From positions 1 through 49,533 of the forward strand of contig JAMCYS010000075.1 of assembly GCA_023473795.1 (NCBI GenBank): a DNA stretch of 49,533 bases. The letters are read 5' to 3'. The notes under the pieces are model-generated. The model ran no database searches. It saw only the letters and a program-made list of their open reading frames with translations, and was not told the DNA's origin. This document shows positions 38,112 to 45,237 of the stretch, piece after piece (positions within the stretch are counted from its first letter, which is position 1; every line of letters begins with the position of its first letter). The translations under genes and the position numbers were made by a program. This stretch comes from Chloroflexota bacterium (GTDB lineage: Bacteria; Chloroflexota; UBA6077; FW602-bin22; JAMCYS01).

Positions 38112-38504
38112 CTAGGCCCCCAAACGGCCAGCCAACAGATTCTTGACGCGCGCCGCGAGTTCAGCCGACTTCATTGGCTTACTAATGAACTCGTCGACGT
38201 GCAGCGGTTGGTCCGTGGGAAAGGTGCCCGCGTACTCCGTGCTGGCGATGGACGAGACCATGATCACGGGCACCTTGGCTAGGGCGGGGTCTTCGTGCAA
38301 GTCCGCGCTCATCCGCAATCCGTCTAGCGCCCACGACATCATCACGTCGAGAATCACCAAGTTCGGCCTCTCGGCGCGCGCCACCTGCAGCCCCTGGTTG
38401 CTGTCGCTGGCGGCGAGGACCGTGTAACCCTCCGCCTCCAAGGCGGCGCGGGTGGTTTCGATGAAGTCCACGTCATCGTCGACGACCAGAATCTTGCCAG
38501 ACAT
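38112..38504 (-). CDS. Single-domain response regulator
   Basis: 130 residues, a receiver domain only: KILVVDDDVDFIETT acidic pocket, phospho-Asp in LVILDVMMSWALDG, Ser/Thr switch in IMVSSIAST, and Lys in FISKPMKSAEL. No output domain, so it would act in a phosphorelay or on a protein partner. It is the first gene of the rex operon, 54 bases ahead of rex. The ATG has AAGGAG upstream. The kinases further down the same strand are the likely phosphodonors. Confidence 0.93.
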   Translation of the reverse strand: MSGKILVVDDDVDFIETTRAALEAEGYTVLAASDSNQGLQVARAERPNLVILDVMMSWALDGLRMSADLHEDPALAKVPVIMVSSIASTEYAGTFPTDQPLHVDEFISKPMKSAELAARVKNLLAGRLGA

Positions 38505-38555
38505 CGCCCGCTCCTTTCACCGCGGGGGATCACGCCCTGCCCGTCCAGGATACGA

Positions 38556-38573
38556 TTGTGAACTAGTTCACAA
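38556..38573 (-). promoter_or_regulatory. Perfect Rex operator at the rex operon promoter
   Basis: TTGTGAACTAGTTCACAA is an 18-bp perfect palindrome and an exact Rex site. It starts two bases after the minus-strand -10, so it covers the transcription start. On the plus strand it also overlaps a weak promoter-like pair (TTGTGA, 16 bases, TATATG) pointing at the sulfur operon. Confidence 0.9.
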
Positions 38574-38575
38574 TG

Positions 38576-38603
38576 ATTATATGCCGTACAAGGGCTTTGT
38601 CAA
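38576..38603 (-). promoter_or_regulatory. Consensus promoter of the response regulator-rex operon
   Basis: Minus-strand TTGACA (38598-38603), 16-base spacer, TATAAT (38576-38581): both hexamers are perfect. A promoter this strong directly followed by the Rex operator implies tight repression at low NADH. Confidence 0.85.
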
Positions 38604-38635
38604 CACCTTCGGCGGGCAAATTGGACGAGCGAACC

Positions 38636-38769
38636 AAAGTCGTCCTTGCCATGAAAGGGGGAACAGAACCTGCACCCGCTTTAGCTGGTGCGGTTGGTCC
38701 CGGCGCAAATCACCCGCAGCTGCGGACGCCAGGTCGGTCGTAGGTCAATCCCGGGAGGCAAGGAACACC
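38636..38769 (+). other. Possible structured leader of the sulfur-transfer operon
   Basis: A 9-bp stem with one bulge (AACC-T-GCACC with GGTGCGGTT, 38667-38695) and a perfect 12-bp palindrome CCGCAGCTGCGG (38714-38725) lie ahead of the ThiF-like gene. No terminator or known riboswitch core is recognised. The ribosome site GGGAGG/AAGGA is at the end. Confidence 0.35.
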
Positions 38770-39639
38770 ATGGACAAGAAGTCATCTACCCGCCAACAGG
38801 CAACGCCTCCCGAGCGTCCCGCGCGGACCTTCGACGAGGACCAGATGCAGCGGTATAGCCGCCACATTGTGCTGCCTGAGATCGGCGGGATTGGCCAGCG
38901 AAGTCTCCTCGATGGCAAGGTGCTGATTGTCGGCGCAGGCGGCCTGGGCTCCCCGCTCGTCTTGTACCTGGCCGCGGCCGGCGTGGGAAGGCTCGGCATC
39001 GTCGACAGCGACGTGGTTGAACTGAGCAACCTGCAGCGCCAGGTCGTCCACCGCACCGCCGACGTGGGCCGCGCCAAAGCCGAGGTTGCGGCCGAGGCGG
39101 CGCGACTGCTCAACCCGGACGTCGTCGCCATGCCCTACGCCGAGCGCTTGACTTCGGCCAACGCCCTGGGCGTAATCGCCGGCTACGACGTCGTGGTGGA
39201 TGCCAGCGACAACTTCCCCACGCGTTACCTGGTCAACGACGCCTGCGTGCTGCTCGGCAAACCGCTGGTGTACGGTGCCGTTTACCGCTTCGACGGCCAG
39301 GTATCCGTTTTCGCTCCCGGACAGGGCTGCTACCGCTGCCTGTTTCCTAGGCCGCCCGAACCGGGTATGATACCAAGCTGCGCGGAGGGGGGCGTCCTGG
39401 GCGCGCTGCCCGGTGTGATCGGGACCATCCAGGCGATGGAGGTCCTGAAGATCCTCCTGGGCAAGGGTCAGACGCTGGCCGGCCGCCTGCTCGCGTTCGA
39501 CGGTCTGTCGACGGAGTTTCGCGAACTGAGCTACGTGCGCGACCCGGACTGCCCGGTTTGCGGCGACCGGCCTAGCGTCACCGAGCCGATCGACTACGAG
39601 GCTTTCTGCGGGCTGGGAGCGGCAGCGACCGGTCGCTAG
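38770..39639 (+). CDS. HesA/MoeB/ThiF-family adenylyltransferase (E1-like)
   Basis: 289 residues from the ATG at 38770. RYSRHIVLPEIGGIGQRSLLDGKVLIVGAGGLGSP is split as the family's start plus the ATP-binding GAGGLGS. VELSNLQRQVVHRTADVGRAK is the conserved Arg-finger region, DASDNFPTRYLVND the Mg site, and CYRCLF with CPVCG supply the zinc Cys pairs. Such enzymes adenylate the C-terminal Gly-Gly of MoaD/ThiS/CysO-type sulfur carriers. No rhodanese tail, so it is MoeB/ThiF-like, not MoeZ. First gene of a sulfur-transfer operon; the carrier itself is not in the window. Confidence 0.93.
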   Translation: MDKKSSTRQQATPPERPARTFDEDQMQRYSRHIVLPEIGGIGQRSLLDGKVLIVGAGGLGSPLVLYLAAAGVGRLGIVDSDVVELSNLQRQVVHRTADVGRAKAEVAAEAARLLNPDVVAMPYAERLTSANALGVIAGYDVVVDASDNFPTRYLVNDACVLLGKPLVYGAVYRFDGQVSVFAPGQGCYRCLFPRPPEPGMIPSCAEGGVLGALPGVIGTIQAMEVLKILLGKGQTLAGRLLAFDGLSTEFRELSYVRDPDCPVCGDRPSVTEPIDYEAFCGLGAAATGR

Positions 39640-39648
39640 AGGGGACTT

Positions 39649-39894
39649 ATGCCAGGTACCGTCACAAGGTGGGATCGAGAATTGGATTTGACGGGCGAGG
39701 TCTGCCCGATGACCTTCGTCAAGACCAAGCTGGCGCTAGAAGGCATGGCGCCCGGCCAGGTGCTGCGGGTTATCCTCGACTTCGCCGAGGCGGTGGAGAG
39801 CGTCCCCCGGTCCGCCCGTAACGAGGGCCATCGGGTGCTGGGCGTGGTGCAGACCGAGGATAACCAGTGGACGGTGCTCATCCGGCGGGGCTGA
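39649..39894 (+). CDS. TusA/SirA-family sulfur-carrier protein
   Basis: 81 residues, typical TusA length. LDLTGEVCPMTFVKTKLALEGMAPGQVL is the family's N-terminal motif; the active Cys lies in CPMT where classical TusA has CPxP. It receives persulfide sulfur and passes it to DsrE-type proteins. It starts nine bases after the ThiF-like gene, with GGGGAC upstream, and is followed by DsrE/F/H-like genes. Confidence 0.92.
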   Translation: MPGTVTRWDRELDLTGEVCPMTFVKTKLALEGMAPGQVLRVILDFAEAVESVPRSARNEGHRVLGVVQTEDNQWTVLIRRG

Positions 39895-39915
39895 AGGCTA
39901 CCCCGGGCTTGGCTA

Positions 39916-39924
39916 TGCTATAAT
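39916..39924 (+). promoter_or_regulatory. Extended -10 element (TGCTATAAT) inside the sulfur operon
   Basis: TGCTATAAT, 56 bases ahead of the DsrE-like gene, in an AT-rich patch. It could give the DsrEFH-JAMM-LarE part its own transcript. Confidence 0.55.
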
Positions 39925-39980
39925 CGTTAATCAATCTAACAAGGCCGGCTTGCCCTGCCATTGCTCGTGAGGTTGGCCCA

Positions 39981-40277
39981 TTGCGTTTGGCGATCCTTCT
40001 CGCGTCCGGTCCGGAGAGCGACAACGCCCGCACGGCTAAGGGGCTCGCCGCGGCGGCAGCCGGCCGAGGTCACGACGTCTTCCTTTTCTTCAATGCGGAC
40101 GGCGTGACGGCGGCCGCCTCGCTGTCTTCTCTGCAACAGGTTGGCGTGCGTATGGCCGCCTGTGCCCACAGTGCCCGCCAGCGGGGCGTGACACCGGTTG
40201 CCGGGGTCCGCTGGGGTGGACAACTCGACTGGGCAGAAGCTGTGCATGACGCCAATAGGGTGATTGCCCTTGATTGA
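39981..40277 (+). CDS. DsrE/TusD-like sulfur-relay protein
   Basis: 98 residues from a TTG with GAGG ten bases upstream. DsrE fold: beta strand RLAILLASGP, helix with RTAKGLAAAAAGRGHDVFLFFNADGV, and RMAACAHSARQRGV carrying the Cys expected to hold persulfide in active DsrE/TusD proteins. Ends LDWAEAVHDANRVIAL. With the next two genes it forms a DsrEFH/TusDCB-like set. The next start overlaps its end by 14 bases. Confidence 0.85.
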   Translation: MRLAILLASGPESDNARTAKGLAAAAAGRGHDVFLFFNADGVTAAASLSSLQQVGVRMAACAHSARQRGVTPVAGVRWGGQLDWAEAVHDANRVIALD

Positions 40278-40626
40278 GCGCAACCTGCTGGCCGTACTGC
40301 GCCGGCCGCTGGACCAGATCACGAACAACGAGGAGGGCCTGCGGGTGGCGGTCGGGCTCACGACGGCCAATGCCGATGTGACCGTGCTTCTGCTCGACGG
40401 CGCAGCCTGCCTGGCCACTCTGCCCAACGCAGTCTCGGAAGAGCAGCAGGGCATCCACTTGTATTGGGAGACGCTGGCGGATCTGGGCGTGAGGAGGCTG
40501 GTGGAACGTGAATCGCTGAGCGAGATGGGCCTCGACCCCGAAGCGGTGGCCGACGGCGTCACTCTGGTTAGCCGCGCCGACGTGCCGGGACTATTGGCAC
40601 TTGGCGATCCGGTTCTGGTGTACTGA
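40264..40626 (+). CDS. DsrF/TusC-like protein
   Basis: 120 residues, starting at a TTG (40264 or 40270) inside the preceding gene. LLAVLRRPLDQITNNEEGLRVAVGLTTANADVTVLLLDGA resembles the TusC/DsrF helix-strand pattern. It lacks an obvious persulfide-bearing Cys at the DsrE position, in line with a structural subunit. Ends two bases before the GTG of the next gene. Subfamily call from order and fold pattern. Confidence 0.8.
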   Translation: MPLIERNLLAVLRRPLDQITNNEEGLRVAVGLTTANADVTVLLLDGAACLATLPNAVSEEQQGIHLYWETLADLGVRRLVERESLSEMGLDPEAVADGVTLVSRADVPGLLALGDPVLVY

Positions 40627-40627
40627 C

Positions 40628-40882
40628 GTGCGACTGCTCCACATCGTGCGCGACTTCGAGGACGTGCGAGCCCTGACGATGGCTGCCGCCCAGGCCGCCG
40701 AACACGAGGTCAGCTTGCTCCTCCTGCACGAGGCCGCCGAGCACGTACCCGCTTTTCCCGGTAAAGTCTACACCTGCTTGGCCGATGTCGTGCGCTTGGG
40801 CATACTGACAAACGCCGACGCTTTGGACTACAGTCAGATCGTGGACTTGCTGGGCGAGCACGACCGAGTTATTTGCTGGTGA
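40628..40882 (+). CDS. DsrH/TusB-like protein
   Basis: 84 residues from a GTG immediately after the previous stop. LLHIVRDFEDVRALTMAAAQAAEHEVSLLLLHEAAEHV and the C-terminal DYSQIVDLLGEHDRVICW match the short TusB/DsrH type. VYTCLADVVRLGI contains a Cys at the position where DsrH often has one. Third partner of the DsrEFH-like set, directly ahead of the JAMM peptidase. Confidence 0.8.
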   Translation: MRLLHIVRDFEDVRALTMAAAQAAEHEVSLLLLHEAAEHVPAFPGKVYTCLADVVRLGILTNADALDYSQIVDLLGEHDRVICW

Positions 40883-40892
40883 GGACAAGTCT

Positions 40893-41306
40893 GTGTTGCG
40901 GATGAGTCAAGAGCACGTCGACGAAATCCTGGCGCACGCGCGCGAAGGTGAGCCACGTGAGGTCTGCGGCATACTGGCAGGGAGACAGGGCACAGTGCAA
41001 CGCGTCTGGCGCGGTCGAAACATCGCCCCAGAGCCCCTCGTACGCTACGAACTCGACCCCCAGCAGCAACTTGACATCATGCAGGCGATCGAGGCAGCCG
41101 GGGAGGAAATGGTCGGCATCTACCACTCGCACCCCCGTTCGGCCGCTTACCCTTCCCGGACCGACCAGGCCTTGGCCTACTATCCAGACAGCGTCTACGT
41201 CATCGTCTCGCTGGCAGACCCGGCGCTTCCCGCCGTACACGCCTATCGCCTGCTAGATGGCAAGATCGAACGCGAGGAGTTGATCATAGATGGTCAGGAT
41301 AGCTAA
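40893..41306 (+). CDS. JAMM/MPN-domain metallopeptidase (Mec-like)
   Basis: 137 residues from a GTG with GAGGA upstream. JAMM zinc motif: Glu in [12 protein letters not shown], then [15 protein letters not shown] (HxHPx7SxxD), complete. Bacterial relatives such as Mec+ release cysteine or free the Gly-Gly tail of sulfur-carrier proteins in the CysO-CysM-Mec pathway. The next gene, a cysteine synthase remnant, starts inside its 3' end, matching that pathway arrangement. Confidence 0.92.
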   Translation: MLRMSQEHVDEILAHAREGEPREVCGILAGRQGTVQRVWRGRNIAPEPLVRYELDPQQQLDIMQAIEAAGEEMVGIYHSHPRSAAYPSRTDQALAYYPDSVYVIVSLADPALPAVHAYRLLDGKIEREELIIDGQDS

Positions 41307-41466
41307 CGACGTCACCAAGCTAGTGGGGCATACGCCACTCGTCAGACTCAACCGCGTCGCGGTGGAGATCGCCAAGCGCCCGGAGAACGCGGGCAAGTTG
41401 ATCGTCGTGTTGTTGCCCGATACGGGCGAACGCTACCTGAGCACAGCCCTCTTCGCCGAGCAATAG
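41290..41466 (+). pseudogene. cysK: Cysteine synthase remnant with large in-frame internal deletion
   Basis: 58 codons. The first ~24 residues, [21 protein letters not shown], are the N-terminus of O-acetylserine sulfhydrylase; the last ~34, [16 protein letters not shown] and [14 protein letters not shown], are its C-terminus. About 240-250 residues, including the PLP-binding Lys, are missing and the join keeps frame at around RVA/VEIA (near 41358-41364). AGGAG eleven bases upstream and the overlap with the JAMM gene are intact, so this was the real gene location. The product cannot bind PLP as a synthase. An assembly collapse is the main alternative. Confidence 0.9.
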
Positions 41467-41492
41467 CGGCCGGCGAACTAGATTGAGAGACT

Positions 41493-42314
41493 ATGGAACT
41501 GGCCGAGAAGGACAAGCGCCTGCGCGAGGTGCTGCGGGAACTGGAATCGGTGCTGGTGGCCTACTCGGGCGGCGTCGACAGCAGCCTGTTGTTGCACGTG
41601 GCCCACGAGACGCTGGGCGATGGGGTGGCGGCCGTGACCGCGTTCGCGCCCGTATACCCAGGCGACGAAACAGAAGAGGCGCTCCGTCTGGCGGAGGCAA
41701 TGGGCGTGAGGGCCATCAAACTGCCGCTGAACCAGCTGAGCAACGCCAACTTCGTCGCCAACCCCCCCGACCGCTGCTACCACTGCAAGCGGGCGCTGCT
41801 GGCGGAGCTCACGCGCCTTGCCGGCGAAATGGGGTTGCGCTACGTCGTGGAAGGCACCAACCTGGACGACCTGACCGATCACCGCCCGGGCATGCGGGCC
41901 GTTACGGAGTTTGGCGTGCGCAGCCCTCTGCGCGAGGCCGGGCTGAGCAAGAACGATATCCGCGAGCTGTCCCGCCAGTACGGTCTACCCACCTGGGACA
42001 AACCATCGCTGGCGTGCCTTGCCTCCCGCGTCCCGTACGGAGTGCCCATCGACTTAGAGGTGCTGCGGAAGGTCGAGGCCGCCGAACGCTTTCTGCACAC
42101 GCTGGGCCTGCGCCAATTGCGGGTGCGCCACCACGGCAACTTGGCTCGTATTGAAGTACTGCCGGAGGAATTGGCCCGCCTGACCGAACCGGCGACGGCG
42201 CCACGAGTGAGCGAGGAACTCCGCAGACTCGGCTACGCTTATGTCACGCTGGACCTCTCGGGCTACCGCAGCGGCAGCCTGAACGAAGTGCTCACCGAGG
42301 TCGAGCGATCCTAG
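41493..42314 (+). CDS. larE: ATP-dependent sacrificial sulfur transferase LarE
   Basis: 273 residues. PP-loop SGGVDSSLLLHV at ~26, CYHCKRALL, VEGTNLDDLTDHRPGM, and WDKPSLACLASRVPYG, whose Cys corresponds to the sulfur-donating Cys of LarE. In lactate racemase maturation LarE gives its Cys sulfur to the nickel-pincer nucleotide precursor. LarB and LarC are not in the window. In this operon it may serve another sulfur insertion. Starts 26 bases after the cysK remnant. Confidence 0.93.
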   Translation: MELAEKDKRLREVLRELESVLVAYSGGVDSSLLLHVAHETLGDGVAAVTAFAPVYPGDETEEALRLAEAMGVRAIKLPLNQLSNANFVANPPDRCYHCKRALLAELTRLAGEMGLRYVVEGTNLDDLTDHRPGMRAVTEFGVRSPLREAGLSKNDIRELSRQYGLPTWDKPSLACLASRVPYGVPIDLEVLRKVEAAERFLHTLGLRQLRVRHHGNLARIEVLPEELARLTEPATAPRVSEELRRLGYAYVTLDLSGYRSGSLNEVLTEVERS

Positions 42315-42341
42315 GTTGCAGAACGGCGAGCCCGAGACAAG

Positions 42342-43553
42342 GTGGGAGCGTTGGTATCTAGCACAAGAGTAACCAGCATAGGCGCGGCAACTAGCGCCTA
42401 CGCCGAGCTACCCTGGGGGCAGCTCTCTTTGAGCTCCGCTGCCGCGTTCCTGGTCACCGCGGCGATGCTCAACTTCGCGCCGCTCGTGCCGGCGGTGCGG
42501 GCCGAGTTTGGCATCTCGAACGTCTGGGCCGGACTCCTAACCTCCGCCACCGTCCTGACCCACACCGTGCTGCAGTTGCCGGCCGGGCAGGTGTCAGATT
42601 CCCTCGGTTCCCGGCGCACCATCGCTCTAGGGGTAGCCATCATCGGTCTGTCCGTGCTGGCTTCGGGCTTCGCCGGCGGGGTCGAGACGCTCCTCCTCTG
42701 GCGCATGTTGTTGGGCGTCGGCACGGCAATAGCCTTCGTCGGCGGGCTTACCTACGCCTCAACCCTGGTGGCGCCGCAGCGCCGGGTTCTGGCGCAGAGC
42801 GTCTACGGTGCCGCGGCAAACCTGGGCACCTTGGCCATGCTGTTGATCTCAGAGCGGTTGGCAGCCTTCGGCGGCTGGCGAGAGGCCCTGGTGATAGAGG
42901 GCGCGGCCACATTGGCGATCGGCCTGCTCATCGCCTGGCGCCTTCAAAGCAACGGGGCTCACGCCGCCGGCCCGGCGCTTTCCTGGGGCGCCACGCTGCG
43001 CGAGACCCCTCTCTGGCTGCTCGGCCTGGCGCATCTCGTCACCTACGGCGCGTTCACCGGCGTCACCAGCTGGGTGGTGACCTTCCTCTGGGAGCGCTAT
43101 GGGGTCGGATTGGAATGGGCAGGTCCGCTGGCGGCACTACTGACGCTGGGGGCGTTCTTGGGCCGCCTCTTCGGCGGGCCTTTCTCGCTGGGCCGGCAGC
43201 GAACCGTAGTCGTCTGGTCCTGCTTCGCCGCTGCCGTATCCCTGGGCTGGGCGCCTCTGGCGCCCAGTCTACCGCTGTCCTTGCTAGCGCTATTCGCCTT
43301 CGGCTGGTTCTTCAGTCTGCCTTTCGGCGCCGTCTTCAGCTATGCCTCGCTCGTCTCGGGCCGGCCGGCGAGCGGCAGGGAGATCAGCTTCATCAACGGG
43401 GTCGCCAACGTCGGCGCGCTCAGCTTTCCCCCGCTGATCGGCTACGCCCTCGACTCCACGGGCTCCTACGTCGCCGGCTTCGGCATGGTGGCGGCGATTG
43501 GGATGGGCGTTTCGCTGGCGCTCGGGCTGTGGCTACCCCGGGCGAGAGTCTAG
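42342..43553 (+). CDS. MFS transporter (12 TM)
   Basis: 403 residues with about twelve membrane helices. The MFS motif A appears as GQVSDSLGSRRTI between helices 2 and 3, and the second half begins near TLRETPLWLLGLAHLV. Resembles the nitrate/cyanate (NarK/CynX) branch of the superfamily. Substrate unknown. Start GTG at 42342; a TTG at 42351 with AAGGTGGG upstream is an alternative. Follows larE by 27 bases and overlaps the convergent alcohol-dehydrogenase chimera by 21 bases. Confidence 0.9.
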   Translation: MGALVSSTRVTSIGAATSAYAELPWGQLSLSSAAAFLVTAAMLNFAPLVPAVRAEFGISNVWAGLLTSATVLTHTVLQLPAGQVSDSLGSRRTIALGVAIIGLSVLASGFAGGVETLLLWRMLLGVGTAIAFVGGLTYASTLVAPQRRVLAQSVYGAAANLGTLAMLLISERLAAFGGWREALVIEGAATLAIGLLIAWRLQSNGAHAAGPALSWGATLRETPLWLLGLAHLVTYGAFTGVTSWVVTFLWERYGVGLEWAGPLAALLTLGAFLGRLFGGPFSLGRQRTVVVWSCFAAAVSLGWAPLAPSLPLSLLALFAFGWFFSLPFGAVFSYASLVSGRPASGREISFINGVANVGALSFPPLIGYALDSTGSYVAGFGMVAAIGMGVSLALGLWLPRARV

Positions 43554-44576
43554 CCGACCGGCGCTCCCGTCTCCAGATTCCAGCCCAGCCAGCTCGGGCA
43601 CTCCGAAGCGCTCAGCCAAAGCGCGACTACCCAGGGCCAGCATGGCGCCCGGACCCTCCCGTTCGGCAGTGGCCTGGACGAGCTTAGGCAACCGCTCGGC
43701 GTCGCCGTAGCGAATCTCCACCCCGCCAAAGTCCGCGGCGGCAACCAGGCCTCTGGCGAATAGTTCGCAGGCCAGGCCGATCGTGGAGCCGCAGCTGATC
43801 GTGTCGAGTCCGTAGGCGTTGCAGAGGTGCCCGGCATAGATGACGGTCTCGAGGTCATCGATCAGCAACAGCGAGCCCAGGGCGGCGACCGTCTCGAATT
43901 CCGGGCCGTCGGCCGTTGCCAGCCCGAAGCGCGGCGCCCGCAGAGCGTGCCCGTCCGCCAGATCGTTGTGCCAGGTGCAGGTGTAGGCTTCGACGGCGTG
44001 CACGAGGGCGTCCAGGCCCGTCTCGGCCGTCAGGCCGGGGGGCATCGAGGCGGCCAGCGCGGGGTCGACGATGGCGATGTCGGCCACGTTCTCCCTGTTT
44101 CCGAGGCCCAGCTTCCGCTTCCCTTGAGTGCCGGTGAGCACGATGCCCATAGTGACCTCAGAGCCGGTGCCGCTCGTCGTCGGCACCGTCGCCAGGCGCG
44201 CCTTGCGGCGAAGATCGAGCCGCAGGGCGGGGCTGATGGCGCCGGGCTGGAGGTCAGGACGCTCGTACGGCACCCAGGCCGCTTTGGCCGCATCCATCGC
44301 CGAGCCGCCGCCGACGCCGACCAGCCAGTCCGGCCCGAAGTCCGAGGCGACGGCCGCTCCCCGCAGGGCGGTCTCCACGCTGGGCTCCGGCTCCGCGTCG
44401 TCGTAGACGAGCACTTCGCTGCCGGCGCGCTGCAAGCGCCGGCGCACTGGCTCGACTAGGCCGAGGCCACGCACGACCCTGTCGGTGACGATGAGCGTCT
44501 GGTGGGCCTGCAGCTCGTCGAGCGCCTCCAGGGCATCGGCGCCGAAGTAGATCCGCGGCGAGAGGAAATACCACAC
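43533..44576 (-). pseudogene. Iron-containing alcohol dehydrogenase fused to an aldehyde:ferredoxin oxidoreductase fragment
   Basis: One open frame of 347 residues, but two families. Residues 1-~210 are group III Fe-alcohol dehydrogenase: the Rossmann half with VGVGGGSAMDAAKAAW and ATVPTTSGTGSEVT, then DALVHAVEAYTC. The C-terminal metal-binding half is missing. From about residue 215 (around 43930) it reads GPEFETVAALGSLLLIDDLETVI and YGLDTISCGSTIGLACELF, the middle of tungsten aldehyde:ferredoxin oxidoreductase, until ~330. The end is again abrupt. Two separate genes seem to have been joined by deletion; neither half can be a complete enzyme. Confidence 0.85.
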
Positions 44577-44589
44577 GTCGCCCGCTCCC

Positions 44590-45005
44590 CTAGGAACCGG
44601 ACTCGAAGTCCGTAGGCACTTTCAGGCCGCAAGAGATCATTTCCTTGGCGGCCTTGGGGTAGCGCATGAGGCGCAGGATGTCGCCTTCGATCCGCAACTG
44701 GCGCATCATCACCCCCTGGATTGGATCGAGTCTGCCCTCGATTATCTTCCGCCAGGTGCCGTAACGGGCGTAGACGATCATCACCGTCGGGATGTCCTTG
44801 GGACTGGCGACCTTGCCCGTCTCGATGCACTTGCCTTCAGGATCTTCAAGTACATATGCGCCGAGCCGTCATAGCTCTCGTCGGGCTCGACGGAGAAGAT
44901 GACCGTGCCCACGTAGTCCTTGGCCGCGCGCTCGTAGGACTCGCTCTGATTGAGCTGCCGTTGCAGCTCGACGACCCACTCCGCGGAGGTAATCTTGTAG
45001 CCCAT
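44590..45005 (-). pseudogene. SCP2 sterol-binding-domain protein, frameshifted
   Basis: From the ATG at 45005 the frame encodes YKITSAEWVVELQRQLNQSESYERAAKDY as its start (residues 3 on), then SAHMYLKI. At ~44842 the reading frame must shift by one base to continue EGKCIETGKVASPKDIPTVM and IIEGRLDPIQGVMMRQLRIEGD ending in PTDFESGS. A single missing base near CTGAAGG explains it. Together ~138 residues, normal for single-domain SCP2 proteins found beside aldehyde oxidoreductases and iron alcohol dehydrogenases. Thirteen bases ahead of the chimera; both were probably one operon. Confidence 0.85.
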
Positions 45006-45067
45006 ACCACCTACCCCAGTCCCGGTTCCGGCTACCAGCGAAGCGAAACGGCGACGAGCCGGCGACA

Positions 45068-45076
45068 ATTGTAGCA
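45068..45076 (-). promoter_or_regulatory. Extended -10 element (TGCTACAAT) for the SCP2 operon
   Basis: Minus-strand TGCTACAAT 62 bases before the SCP2 start, no clear -35. Confidence 0.5.
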
Positions 45077-45142
45077 GAACGGCGGGCGACGAGGAACCGG
45101 CGGTAGCCTTGGCGGCCCACCAATGCGGGCCAGAATTGCAGC

Positions 45143-45176
45143 TACGTGGGGGCGAACGGCCGGTCGCCCCTACGTA
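45143..45176. repeat. Imperfect 34-bp palindrome, GTCGCCCC-type intergenic repeat
   Basis: The arms TACGT-GGGGGCGA and TCGCCCC-TACGTA flank a CGGCCGG centre; 15 of 17 pairs match. The core closely resembles the GTAGGGGCGACC/GGTCGCCCCTAC palindrome I recall as an abundant intergenic repeat in many bacterial genomes. Only one copy is present in this window. Confidence 0.55.
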
Positions 45177-45237
45177 TGGCAACCGAGTGAGGCCATGTTC
45201 ATAGGATCTATGCACCGCAAAGGCAAAGAGGCTCGCC

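Noticed and set aside
38640-38730. TPP, SAM, Moco or cyclic-di-GMP riboswitch before the ThiF-like gene
   Set aside because: The signature core sequences of these classes are absent; only generic hairpins are seen.
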